Shown here: positions 35,695 to 44,195 of the stretch, piece by piece
Layout of the letters: every line of letters begins with the position of its first letter
How positions within the stretch are numbered: position 1 is the stretch's first letter
Source: Siphonodentalium dalli
Lineage: Eukaryota; Mollusca; Scaphopoda; Gadilida; Siphonodentaliidae
DNA length: 64,000 nt
Direction of reading: 5' to 3'
Assembly: GCA_032622095.1 (NCBI GenBank)
Contig: CP136063.1
Coordinates: 72,519,980-72,583,979 of the forward strand
Position numbers and translations under genes: made by a program
The notes under the pieces: model-generated
Database searches by the model: none
What the model saw: only the letters and a program-made list of their open reading frames with translations
What the model was told of the DNA's origin: nothing

Positions 35695-37034
35695 ATGTTA
35701 TATCAAATATCATCAAATCACATAATGGCCACAAATAACGTAACACTGAGTGAGGTTAGGGAAGCGCCTAATTTCGATCTTGCCGCCAAATGGGCTAGCC
35801 TAGAGGAAGACGAAGAACAAACTTTGTCCATTTTTGATAAAAACAATTGCCGTTACTTCTCAACTTTACAAGCAAAAGATATTCTCAACAAGAAGAATAA
35901 ACTGTCAATGTTCGGTCTTAACTGCAGAAGAATCAATGCAAATTTTGAAAATTTACAGAATCTTTTATGTGACATGAAAATCAATGACAACAATCTTGAT
36001 ATAATAGCGCTAACCGAAACATTTAAAATACACCAAGCATCGGACTTTAAACTCTCCGGTTATCATCCCATAGAATTTAAATCAAGGCCTGACCACGATG
36101 ATGGTAGGGGTGGTGTTGGTATTTACATAAGAGACACTATTACGTATAAAAACAGACCCGATCTATCAATATTTATCCCACATGTTATTGAAACTGTGTT
36201 CATTGAGCTTGAATTCGGAAAACATGAAATATATATCATAGGATGTATTTATAGACCTAACACGGCACCAAAAGCTGACATTGACAAGTTTGCCTCTAAA
36301 TTCGACGAAATCTTAGATATAATCAAAAATCATAAGACTTATATAATCGGTGATTTCAATATCGATCTACTAAATTTCGATGCGCACAATAAAACAAACG
36401 ACTTTTTAAACAATGTATTCACACGAGGATTCGTGCCCATGATAACAAAACCGACAAGAATGACCGATCACTCAGCGACCCTTATCGATCATATATACAC
36501 AAATAATCTTCGAAACGAGCACTGCTCTGGTATAGTTACATGTGATTTGTCAGATCACTTTGGGGTATTTCTCACTGACACCGAAGGTCATAACGGACAT
36601 AACCGATTAAAAACCCCACAAGAAACCATGCGCACTCCCCGACGAAACTTTTCCCAAGAAAATATTAATAAATTCAACGATACTCTTAAATCGTGTAATT
36701 TCCATTCGGTTTGTGATTGTGATAATGCAGATGAAGCATACGAAAACTTTTTGGATATCTATTTGACAGCATACAACGTAGCTTTTCCGCCCATTACCCG
36801 AAACATACCCAAAAAATTCATCAAACGCGAACCATGGATGACCACCGGATTAATAAGATCTTCACTTAAGAAACAAGAACTAATTACCCGTAAACTAAGC
36901 TCGCCTTCCTCCATCCATACGAATTCCTACCTCAAATATCGACAACTATATAACAAACTTATCCGGAAAAGTAGAAGCATGTATTACTGTGAGATATTAG
37001 AAAAGAATAAGTATAGTTTAAAAGAAACATGGAA
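35695..37034 (+). pseudogene. LINE ORF2, endonuclease part, interrupted by the palindromic element
   Basis: About 446 residues of LINE sequence are open, from a Met at 35695 (a second Met is at residue 11). The apurinic-type endonuclease domain is clear: FGLNCRRIN (73-81), catalytic Glu in LTET (106-109), RGGVGIYIRD (138-147), IYRPN (185-189), GDFNIDLL (219-226), LIDHIYTN (263-270) and SDHFGVF (286-292). This is the CR1/L2/jockey-like type. The frame runs into the insertion at 37035 and stops at 37134 in foreign sequence. It resumes in the matching frame at 42832, so the LINE was split by a later insertion and cannot make full ORF2. Confidence 0.9.
37029..37034. repeat. target-site duplication ATGGAA, left copy
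   Basis: ATGGAA precedes the palindrome here and follows it at 42832-42837. Removing the element plus one copy restores a continuous LINE frame across the junction. Confidence 0.85.
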
Positions 37035-37073
37035 TGATGATACCCACCCTGTTTGGTGTCAGGCTAGACAGGT

Positions 37074-37227
37074 TGACCTACATTCTATGCAGTACATGGT
37101 GTTTGACCTATATTCTCCGCAGTACTCAGTCTAGGCAGTTTGACCTAGGTCATCATAGGTCATGACCTACTTTCTCGCTAATTTACATAATCCTAGGTCA
37201 TCATATGTCATGACCTATTTGAGGTCA
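37074..37227. promoter_or_regulatory. cluster of nine AGGTCA half-sites, left end
   Basis: Exact AGGTCA/TGACCT hexamers start at 37074, 37114, 37141, 37147, 37157, 37163, 37195, 37211 and 37222. They include an everted pair without spacer (TGACCTAGGTCA), a direct pair with 4-nt spacer and an inverted pair without spacer (AGGTCATGACCT). AGGTCA is the half-site bound by nuclear receptors. The same set is mirrored at 42639-42792. Regulatory use is inference. Confidence 0.55.
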
Positions 37228-37454
37228 GGTGCTAGATGATATGTAGGGCACCGCTTTCGGTCCACCATCGTATAATGAACGGAATATTATCTACATGTAT
37301 ATCACGTGATGATCTCGTTGGGGTAGCTTCAGTCTTGAAGGGACACTAGGCTCTCACTGGGGATGATTATTAAAGTGACACTCACTATGGATGAATGTTA
37401 AAGTAACACATGGTGCACACTGTGGGATAATGTTAAAGTGACACTCGCATTGAA

Positions 37455-37650
37455 AACTTCAAAAAATTCAAAACTTCAAAAATTTCAAAAAGTTCAAAAA
37501 GTTCAAAAAGGTCAAAAAGGTCAAAAAGTTCAAAAAGTTCAAAAAGTTCAAAAAGTTCAAAAATTTCAAAAACTTCAAAAACTTCAAAAACTTCAAAAAC
37601 TTCACAAATTTCACAAATTTCACAAATTTAAAAAAACTTCAAAAATTAAA
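37455..37650 (+). repeat. 9-bp minisatellite (TTCAAAAAG)n, left arm
   Basis: About 20 copies of TTCAAAAAG with T/C/G variants. The mirrored array is at 42216-42412. It gives an open Lys/Gln-rich frame that I do not call a gene. Confidence 0.9.
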
Positions 37651-37727
37651 CTAAATTCAGGATTTAGTCATAAATGTGACCCGCTATATCAAATCCAGTC
37701 GGAAGTCGGGATTTTTTTTATCCTGTG

Positions 37728-37759
37728 CCAATGCATTCTCTTATATATGCGAGTCGACC
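37728..37759 (+). repeat. motif shared with the TTAA element at 5.2 kb, left arm
   Basis: The 32 bp starting CCAATGCATTCTCTTATATA are identical to one half of the inner palindrome of the element at 5202-5649. Here the other half is replaced by a CGG-rich tract (37768-37829). The right-arm partner is at 42089-42120. Confidence 0.85.
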
Positions 37760-37767
37760 AGCCGCCC

Positions 37768-37829
<62 letters not shown>
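37768..37829 (+). repeat. (GGC)n tract, left arm, longer than its partner
   Basis: About 20 GGC triplets here against about 9 in the mirrored tract at 42055-42080, one of the few length differences between the arms. Two further GC-rich blocks in the arm (37850-37922 and 38831-38871) follow a shared TAATGCGCATGTCAACGCC and are followed by GGTTAAGGATTTAGTCA. Confidence 0.9.
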
Positions 37830-37934
37830 TGTAATGCGCATGTCAACGCCGCGCCGCCGGGGGCGGCGGCGGCGGCAACTACATAATCCTATGGCATGCA
37901 AAGAAATTGGCGGCGGCGGCGGTTAAGGATTTAG

Positions 37935-38348
37935 TCAGTGATGATACTGTTGTTGTTGGTGGTGGTGTTGTTGTTGGTGTTGTTGTTGTTGTTGTTGTTG
38001 GTGTTGTTGTTGTTGTTGTTGGTGGTGTTGTTGTTGTTGTTGGTGTTGTTGGTGTTGTTGTTGTTGTTGTTGTTGTTGTGGCTGATGATACTGTTGTTGT
38101 TGGTGTTGTTGTTGTTGTTGTTGGTGTTGTTGTCGTTGTTGTTGTGGCTGATGATACTGTTGTTGTTGTTGGTGTTGTTGTTGTTGTTGTTGGTGGTGTT
38201 GTTGGTGTTGTTGTTGTTGTTGTGGCTGACGATACTGTTGTTGTTGTTGTTGTTGTTGTTCTGAAGGCGTGTGTTTAACTTTGATATGACGCTTCAAACT
38301 ATCTTGCCAAGCATAGACACTTAAGCACTCTTCACATTGATACTTCAT
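37935..38348 (-). CDS. C2H2 zinc-finger protein with Gln/His-rich tail, left-arm copy
   Basis: The 137-residue frame starts MKYQCEECLSVYAWQDSLKR and carries one classical finger, C-x2-C-x12-H-x4-H (Cys 5 and 8; His 21 and 26). The rest is Gln with scattered His and Pro, broken by YHQPQ segments. A TATA box (TATATAAA, read on the - strand, 38395-38402) lies about 47 nt before the start codon. Single-finger proteins with such tails could bind DNA or RNA; no target can be inferred. It differs from the right-arm copy only in Gln-tract length and minor changes. Confidence 0.6.
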   Translation of the reverse strand: MKYQCEECLSVYAWQDSLKRHIKVKHTPSEQQQQQQQQYRQPQQQQQHQQHHQQQQQQHQQQQQYHQPQQQRQQHQQQQQQHQQQQYHQPQQQQQQQQHQQHQQQQQHHQQQQQQHQQQQQQQHQQQHHHQQQQYHH

Positions 38349-38394
38349 TTTCCTATATAATCAGTGAAATCGAGCGTTCTTCTATGCACCTATA

Positions 38395-38402
38395 TTTATA
38401 TA
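38395..38402 (-). promoter_or_regulatory. TATA box of the left-arm zinc-finger gene
   Basis: TATATAAA on the - strand, about 47 nt before the ATG, mirrored exactly at 41473-41480. Confidence 0.45.
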
Positions 38403-38429
38403 GAACAGAAACAAGGGAAACGTGGTGGA

Positions 38430-38633
38430 CTAGTTAACTAGTTCAGGCTGTCGTTCACAACGTCTCTTAGTGTTGTTTGTACTGGATACAAATTTATCAC
38501 ATTGGCTACAATACAACCTACCTATCCAAATGTCAATGCAATTATGAGTGAATTCAATATGAGAGTATATATATAAGCATTTGTATCGACATCTCGTGAA
38601 TCTATCGAAATATCTTACTTCTCTTTCCAAATT
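38430..38633 (-). CDS. small Cys-containing reading frame, left-arm copy
   Basis: About 66 residues without a Met at the start, so probably an exon or part of a longer spliced frame. It has CRYKCLYIYSH and YCSQCDKFVSSTNNTKRRCE, which look like decayed or unusual zinc-binding segments. Identical to 41245-41445. It ends just upstream of the TATA box of the zinc-finger gene. Confidence 0.3.
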   Translation of the reverse strand, partial: NLEREVRYFDRFTRCRYKCLYIYSHIEFTHNCIDIWIGRLYCSQCDKFVSSTNNTKRRCERQPELVN

Positions 38634-38832
38634 GCGTAATAATTATGTTGAGGTTCAGTGGGTACGTCCTATATATCCAGCTGAAGGCAGAATGGACAAT
38701 TGCTTCCTCTGATGTACAGTTAGTTTGAATCAGTAAACATATGCACATGATTGTGTCTGTGCAACTTGAAACAATACAATTAAAATCTGGTCGTTTTCGG
38801 CGGCGGCCGTAATGCGCATGTCAACGCCACGC

Positions 38833-38872
<40 letters not shown>

Positions 38873-39112
38873 TAAGGATTTAGTCACAAATATGGCTTGT
38901 TTCCATTCATCGGAAAACTATGGGGGTAAGGTGATGAGCGCCACCGAAAAAAGCAAGTGAGCGAGGGAAAAAAGAGAAAAATAACATGACAAGTGGTACA
39001 TAGCACAATTTATTATATTAACTATTCACTGTCACTTTCGTCCGAATTGTCATCACTTTCGTCAGATGTGTCATTTGTTTCGTCCATGAACTTTTCTAGC
39101 AATGGTCTGTAC

Positions 39113-39117
<5 letters not shown>

Positions 39118-39161
<44 letters not shown>

Positions 39162-39163
39162 AT
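39118..39163. repeat. (TA)n/(CA)n microsatellite, left arm
   Basis: About 20 TA units followed by CACACA, just 3' of the Bcl-2-like stop codon; mirrored at 40719-40756. Confidence 0.9.
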
Positions 39164-39168
39164 TGATA

Positions 39169-39780
39169 TTAATATGTTTGCCAATAATTTACACATCCAT
39201 GAATCGATCTGAAAACATTATGGTTCATTGTCAACATTTTTGACGAGTAGTTGTCAATATTTAGACATTCCTGGAAGAAATTATCCCAACTGCCTTCCCG
39301 TTCGACCCATTGGTCAGTGTATAATGTCACGATAGTGTGTGCCCATTGCACAATTTCGCTGACCAATGAGAAGTCGTTGTCTTTGTATGCTTTTAAACAC
39401 ATTTTTCCTGTGAACAGGAATGCAGCCATTATTCTCTCCCATGTGTAGGGGCCATCTTCCCGAAATATATTGTCCAACAAGTCACTAAATATATAGGGAA
39501 AATGATCCCTATCGTAATTGTCCAATTTCCCTGTCAGCTCATTTAACAGCCACATGTTATAATTTTCCATCTGTTGAAGTATTCTTCTTGTGCAGTCACG
39601 TATTTCATCTAACTCTGATAAATAAAAGTTATTAGTGTCTGGGTAATGAAAGCCGTTTCTCAGAATGATATGCCTGACATAACTTTTCATCAAATATTTC
39701 GTAACTGCGCCAACTTCCATACTGTTCAATTTCTTGAGCTGTGTATCCATTATTATTTTTTTCCCTTCTACGTCAGACAT
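39169..39780 (-). CDS. Bcl-2-like protein, left-arm copy
   Basis: The 203-residue frame is identical in protein to the right-arm copy at 40098-40709, where the domains are described. It is transcribed away from the palindrome centre. The two start codons are 318 bp apart, facing outward, so any promoter must lie in the inverted 318-bp segment between them. Identity of both copies over the full length means the palindrome is young or homogenised by gene conversion. Confidence 0.8.
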   Translation of the reverse strand: MSDVEGKKIIMDTQLKKLNSMEVGAVTKYLMKSYVRHIILRNGFHYPDTNNFYLSELDEIRDCTRRILQQMENYNMWLLNELTGKLDNYDRDHFPYIFSDLLDNIFREDGPYTWERIMAAFLFTGKMCLKAYKDNDFSLVSEIVQWAHTIVTLYTDQWVEREGSWDNFFQECLNIDNYSSKMLTMNHNVFRSIHGCVNYWQTY

Positions 39781-39926
39781 AAAATATCAACAGTCCCTTT
39801 ATTATGTTGAGTCAGCTAACCAATCAAAATGCATGATATTAACGTGTTCCGACATGTTTCATTTCTAATTTTAGATGTTAAATGTGCCGACATTGTTCTT
39901 TGTTGTTGTAAAAAAATTGGCGCGCG

Positions 39927-39951
39927 GCGGCAGTGAGGCCTGGGGGCCGCA
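39927..39951. other. 25-nt loop at palindrome centre
   Basis: The only unpaired sequence in the structure (GCGGCAGTGAGGCCTGGGGG plus CCGCA), GC-rich and bordered by TTGGCGCGCG and CGCGCGCCAA. GGCC-containing parts can pair a little further. Confidence 0.85.
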
Positions 39952-40097
39952 CGCGCGCCAATTTTTTTACAACAACAAAGAACAATGTCGGCACATTTAA
40001 CATCTAAAATTAGAAATGAAACATGTCGGAACACGTTAATATCATGCATTTTGATTGGTTAGCTGACTCAACATAATAAAGGGACTGTTGATATTTT

Positions 40098-40709
40098 ATG
40101 TCTGACGTAGAAGGGAAAAAAATAATAATGGATACACAGCTCAAGAAATTGAACAGTATGGAAGTTGGCGCAGTTACGAAATATTTGATGAAAAGTTATG
40201 TCAGGCATATCATTCTGAGAAACGGCTTTCATTACCCAGACACTAATAACTTTTATTTATCAGAGTTAGATGAAATACGTGACTGCACAAGAAGAATACT
40301 TCAACAGATGGAAAATTATAACATGTGGCTGTTAAATGAGCTGACAGGGAAATTGGACAATTACGATAGGGATCATTTTCCCTATATATTTAGTGACTTG
40401 TTGGACAATATATTTCGGGAAGATGGCCCCTACACATGGGAGAGAATAATGGCTGCATTCCTGTTCACAGGAAAAATGTGTTTAAAAGCATACAAAGACA
40501 ACGACTTCTCATTGGTCAGCGAAATTGTGCAATGGGCACACACTATCGTGACATTATACACTGACCAATGGGTCGAACGGGAAGGCAGTTGGGATAATTT
40601 CTTCCAGGAATGTCTAAATATTGACAACTACTCGTCAAAAATGTTGACAATGAACCATAATGTTTTCAGATCGATTCATGGATGTGTAAATTATTGGCAA
40701 ACATATTAA
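40098..40709 (+). CDS. Bcl-2-like protein, right-arm copy
   Basis: The product is 203 residues, a usual length for Bcl-2 family members. A BH1-like segment lies at about 103-122 (NIFREDG..TWERIMAAF, matching the family's 'F.DG.NWGRI.A.F'), followed by the hydrophobic helix FLFTGKMCLKA. A BH2-like segment lies at about 157-170 (QWVEREGSWDNFF, matching 'WI...GGWD.F'). An N-terminal helix at 24-44 resembles BH4. BH3 is weak and there is no C-terminal membrane anchor. BH1/BH2 proteins usually block apoptosis at mitochondria, and viral and host versions both exist. Fold assignment is fairly secure; anti-apoptotic activity and origin are inference. No intron interrupts it. Confidence 0.8.
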   Translation: MSDVEGKKIIMDTQLKKLNSMEVGAVTKYLMKSYVRHIILRNGFHYPDTNNFYLSELDEIRDCTRRILQQMENYNMWLLNELTGKLDNYDRDHFPYIFSDLLDNIFREDGPYTWERIMAAFLFTGKMCLKAYKDNDFSLVSEIVQWAHTIVTLYTDQWVEREGSWDNFFQECLNIDNYSSKMLTMNHNVFRSIHGCVNYWQTY

Positions 40710-40716
40710 TATCAAT

Positions 40717-40759
<43 letters not shown>

Positions 40760-40784
40760 GTACAGACCATTGCTAGAAAAGTTC

Positions 40785-40850
40785 ATGGACGAAACAAATG
40801 ACACATCTGACGAAAGTGATGACAATTCGGACGAAAGTGACAGTGAATAG
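40785..40850 (+). CDS. short acidic reading frame, possible alternative C-terminus
   Basis: This 21-residue frame MDETNDTSDESDDNSDESDS(E) begins 75 nt after the Bcl-2-like stop. It is followed at 40858-40863 by AATAAA, the only poly(A) signal in the vicinity, so a transcript from the Bcl-2-like gene would include it. An acceptor-like AG (TTAAAG or TACAG, 40757-40765) precedes it in an open frame, so splicing could give an acidic tail. It is mirrored at about 39028-39093. Confidence 0.3.
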   Translation: MDETNDTSDESDDNSDESDSE

Positions 40851-40857
40851 TTAATAT

Positions 40858-40863
40858 AATAAA
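40858..40863 (+). terminator. poly(A) signal AATAAA, right arm
   Basis: Located 8 nt after the acidic frame's stop and about 150 nt after the Bcl-2-like stop. Mirrored in the left arm at about 39015-39020. Confidence 0.5.
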
Positions 40864-40999
40864 TTGTGCTATGTACCACTTGTCATGTTATTTTTCTCTT
40901 TTTTCCCTCGCTCACTTGCTTTTTTCGGTGGCGCTCATCACCTTACCCCCATAGTTTTCCGATGAATGGAAACAAGCCATATTTGTGACTAAATCCTTA

Positions 41000-41042
<43 letters not shown>

Positions 41043-41244
41043 GCGTGGCGTTGACATGCGCATTACGGCCGCCGCCGAAAACGACCAGATTTTAATTGTA
41101 TTGTTTCAAGTTGCACAGACACAATCATGTGCATATGTTTACTGATTCAAACTAACTGTACATCAGAGGAAGCAATTGTCCATTCTGCCTTCAGCTGGAT
41201 ATATAGGACGTACCCACTGAACCTCAACATAATTATTACGCAAT

Positions 41245-41445
41245 TTGGAAAGAGAAGTAAGATATTTCGATAGATTCACGAGATGTCGATACAAATGCTT
41301 ATATATATACTCTCATATTGAATTCACTCATAATTGCATTGACATTTGGATAGGTAGGTTGTATTGTAGCCAATGTGATAAATTTGTATCCAGTACAAAC
41401 AACACTAAGAGACGTTGTGAACGACAGCCTGAACTAGTTAACTAG
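41245..41445 (+). CDS. small Cys-containing reading frame, right-arm copy
   Basis: Same 66 residues as the left-arm frame at 38430-38633. It begins with a Leu codon, has no in-frame ATG at its 5' end and has a stop shortly upstream, so it would need splicing or non-AUG initiation. A single conserved pair in each arm is no evidence of selection, since the arms are copies. Confidence 0.3.
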   Translation: MEREVRYFDRFTRCRYKCLYIYSHIEFTHNCIDIWIGRLYCSQCDKFVSSTNNTKRRCERQPELVN

Positions 41446-41472
41446 TCCACCACGTTTCCCTTGTTTCTGTTC

Positions 41473-41480
41473 TATATAAA
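41473..41480 (+). promoter_or_regulatory. TATA box of the right-arm zinc-finger gene
   Basis: TATATAAA, 47 nt before the ATG at 41527, with a TTTCACTG initiator-like sequence in between. Confidence 0.45.
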
Positions 41481-41526
41481 TATAGGTGCATAGAAGAACG
41501 CTCGATTTCACTGATTATATAGGAAA

Positions 41527-41789
41527 ATGAAGTATCAATGTGAAGAGTGCTTAAGTGTCTATGCTTGGCAAGATAGTTTGAAGCGTCATATCAAAGTTAA
41601 ACACACGCCTTCAGAACAACAACAACAACAACAACAGTATCATCAGCCACAACAACAACAACAACACCAACAACACCACCAACAACAACAACAACAACAC
41701 CAACAACAACAACAGTATCATCAGCCACAACAACAACGACAACAACACCAACAACAACAACAACACCAACAACAACAGTATCATCAGCC

Positions 41790-41822
<33 letters not shown>

Positions 41823-41949
41823 CCAACAACAACAACAACACCACCAACAACAACAACAACAACACCAACAACAACAACAACACCAACAACAACAACAACA
41901 CCAACAACAACAACAACACCACCACCAACAACAACAGTATCATCACTGA
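41527..41949 (+). CDS. C2H2 zinc-finger protein with Gln/His-rich tail, right-arm copy
   Basis: The product is 140 residues: the same finger as the left-arm copy (Cys 5 and 8, His 21 and 26), then a Gln/His/Pro tail three residues longer, with changes confined to the CAA tracts. The start context AGGAAAATGA is good. The tail is coded almost wholly by CAA, with CAC, CCA and CAG interruptions, so it is prone to slippage. Confidence 0.6.
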
Positions 41950-42088
41950 CTAAATCCTTAACCGCCGCCGCCGCCAATTTCTTTGCATGCCATAGGATTA
42001 TGTAGTTGCCGCCGCCGCCGCCCCCGGCGGCGCGGCGTTGACATGCGCATTACAGCCGCCGCCGCCGCCGCCGCCGCCGCGGGCGGCT

Positions 42089-42120
42089 GGTCGACTCGCA
42101 TATATAAGAGAATGCATTGG
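42089..42120 (-). repeat. motif shared with the TTAA element at 5.2 kb, right arm
   Basis: Inverse of 37728-37759. The two copies stand in TIR-like orientation around the inner 4.4 kb, as they do around the loop of the 5.2-kb element. Confidence 0.85.
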
Positions 42121-42215
42121 CACAGGATAAAAAAAATCCCGACTTCCGACTGGATTTGATATAGCGGGTCACATTTATGACTAAATCCTGAATTTAGTTT
42201 AATTTTTGAAGTTTT

Positions 42216-42412
42216 TTTAAATTTGTGAAATTTGTGAAATTTGTGAAGTTTTTGAAGTTTTTGAAGTTTTTGAAGTTTTTGAAATTTTTGAACTTTTTGA
42301 ACTTTTTGAACTTTTTGAACTTTTTGAACTTTTTGACCTTTTTGACCTTTTTGAACTTTTTGAACTTTTTGAACTTTTTGAAATTTTTGAAGTTTTGAAT
42401 TTTTTGAAGTTT
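42216..42412 (-). repeat. 9-bp minisatellite, right arm
   Basis: Mirror of 37455-37650 with a small copy-number difference. Confidence 0.9.
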
Positions 42413-42638
42413 TCAATGCGAGTGTCACTTTAACATTATCCCACAGTGTGCACCATGTGTTACTTTAACATTCATCCATAGTGAGTGTCACTTTAATAAT
42501 CATCCCCAGTGAGAGCCTAGTGTCCCTTCAAGACTGAAGCTACCCCAACGAGATCATCACGTGATATACATGTAGATAATATTCCGTTCATTATACGATG
42601 GTGGACCGAAAGCGGTGCCCTACATATCATCTAGCACC

Positions 42639-42792
42639 TGACCTCAAATAGGTCATGACATATGATGACCTAGGATTATGTAAATTAGCGAGAAAGTAGG
42701 TCATGACCTATGATGACCTAGGTCAAACTGCCTAGACTGAGTACTGCGGAGAATATAGGTCAAACACCATGTACTGCAGAGAATGTAGGTCA
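42639..42792. promoter_or_regulatory. cluster of AGGTCA half-sites, right end
   Basis: Mirror image of the left-end cluster, with the same pair spacings, ending about 40 bp inside the element terminus. Confidence 0.55.
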
Positions 42793-42831
42793 ACCTGTCT
42801 AGCCTGACACCAAACAGGGTGGGTATCATCA

Positions 42832-43640
42832 ATGGAAGACCCTCAAAGGTGCAATAAAACGAGACAAAAATACGGGTGGCTACCCGAATGTTCTACATGA
42901 TAACAACATACAGTTTACAAATCCTGACACTACCACAGAACTTATTGAAAATCACACAGATGTAAACTTCCTCGATTATTTAACGAATAGACAAAGCAAC
43001 GAGCTAAATATTACGCCCACCACAATCCAAGAGGTTATTTTAACTTGCTACTCAATGAATGGAAAAACCAGCAGTGACTTTAATGGAATATCTACAAAAC
43101 TGATGAAGGAAACCATATTTTCTGTAGCACCAGCATTAAAGCATATATTCAACTTGTCGTTCAAACAAGGTCATGTTCCCAACAAAATGAAAATAGCTAA
43201 AGTTGTACCAATACCGAAAAATAGTGACAAGGGGGATATAAACAATTATCGTCCAATAAGCATTCTTCCCGCATTTTCTAAACTACTCGAAAAACTCATG
43301 CAAAAACGTTTAGTTGATTTTCTTAATGAATCGGACATCTTATTTAAACATCAGTACGGATTTCGCCCAAACCATTCAACTTTTCATCCCATCATTCATC
43401 TACTGGATCATGTTGTGAAAAATAACGACAAGCCCACGAAAGATTCCACCGTAGCCCTTTTTCTTGATCTGTCCAAAGCTTTTGACACAATAAACCACGA
43501 AATCTTACTTACAAAAATTGAACATTATGGAATTAGAGGCATGGCAAACAACTGGTTTCGAAGCTATCTCAATGAGAGACGACAATACGTAGAATTCAAT
43601 GGAAGCAAGTCAAATCTCCTAAAAACATCATGTGGTTCCT
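42832..43640 (+). pseudogene. LINE ORF2 continues: reverse transcriptase, first part
   Basis: Starting in the right-hand TSD, the frame [16 protein letters not shown] is open and continues the reading interrupted at 37034. Reverse transcriptase segments follow: [44 protein letters not shown] and [15 protein letters not shown] (with the catalytic Asp). At about 43635 the codon run TGT GGT T|CC TCA shows loss of two bases, shifting the frame ahead of the PQG motif. Confidence 0.9.
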
Positions 43641-44195
43641 CAGGGATCCTTACTCGGGCCCATAATTGTTCTCCTCTACGTGAACGATATGTCAAATGCA
43701 ACTACTATGGATCTCTTATCATATGCCGACGATACAACCCTTATGGCCAGTGGACAAAATGAAGCGTTAATCCAAAGTTATGTCAATAACGAATTAAGAA
43801 ATCTATCTGACTGGTGTTGCTGCAACAAACTAGCCATCAATGCTAACAAAAGCAATTATATGCTCTTGCATCCACAAAACAATGACAAAAAATGGAATAC
43901 AATTAAAATATATCTCAATGGAGCCGAACTTCGACGGATAGGGAACATGCGGAACGAATCGTCTGCCAAATGTTTAGGTATCCATATAGATGAAAACCTG
44001 ACCTTTAATAAACACATTTCTATTGTATGCTCAAAAATGGCAAATGCAATTTATTGCATTAATAAAGTTAAACATTTTCTCCCGAGCAAGGCTCTCAAAA
44101 CATTATACTTCGCTCTAATTCAAAGCCACTTAGTTTATGGCATCCAAATATGGGGACATGTATCGGCAGTGAAGAAACTATATTTATTACAAAAA
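43632..44195 (+). pseudogene. LINE ORF2 continues: reverse transcriptase, active-site part
   Basis: In the shifted frame, [18 protein letters not shown] precedes the catalytic YADD (about 43722-43733), then LAINANKSNYM, KCLGIHIDENLTF and KTLYFALIQSHLVYGIQIWG. The conserved block expected after LYLLQK (kv.R.I...) is missing and the frame changes again near 44190, so a few tens of bases were lost there. Confidence 0.9.

Larger units (their letters stand above)
37035..42831. mobile_element. 5.8-kb palindromic element carrying a Bcl-2-like gene, 6-bp TSD
   Basis: The left arm 37035-39926 and the right arm 39952-42831 are near-perfect inverted copies around a 25-nt loop. The ends are TGATGATACCCACCCTG and its inverse. 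Differences are mostly repeat-length changes (CGG tracts, CAA tracts, 9-bp minisatellite). Each arm, read outward from the centre, has a Bcl-2-like gene, a (TA)n tract, an acidic frame with AATAAA, a CGG tract, a small Cys-containing frame, a C2H2/poly-Gln gene, a second CGG tract, a 9-bp minisatellite and an AGGTCA cluster. There is no transposase, integrase or polymerase. The flanks are two different halves of one LINE, which argues against a folded-read artefact. A 6-bp TSD is known for Polinton/Maverick elements; descent from them is inference. Confidence 0.85.

Noticed and set aside
37438-37926. Lys/Gln-rich frame with an Ala run (and its mirror 41958-42428)
   Set aside because: It reads the 9-bp minisatellite and the GGC tract; length differs between arms as the tracts do.
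37907-38278. Val- or Leu-rich frames opposite the Gln-rich genes (also 41597-41977)
   Set aside because: They are antisense readings of CAA tracts.
37035-42831. Assembly fold-back artefact as explanation of the palindrome
   Set aside because: The flanks are two different, correctly ordered halves of one LINE with exact 6-bp duplications, which a folded read would not create; the arms also differ in tract lengths. It is still worth checking with raw reads.
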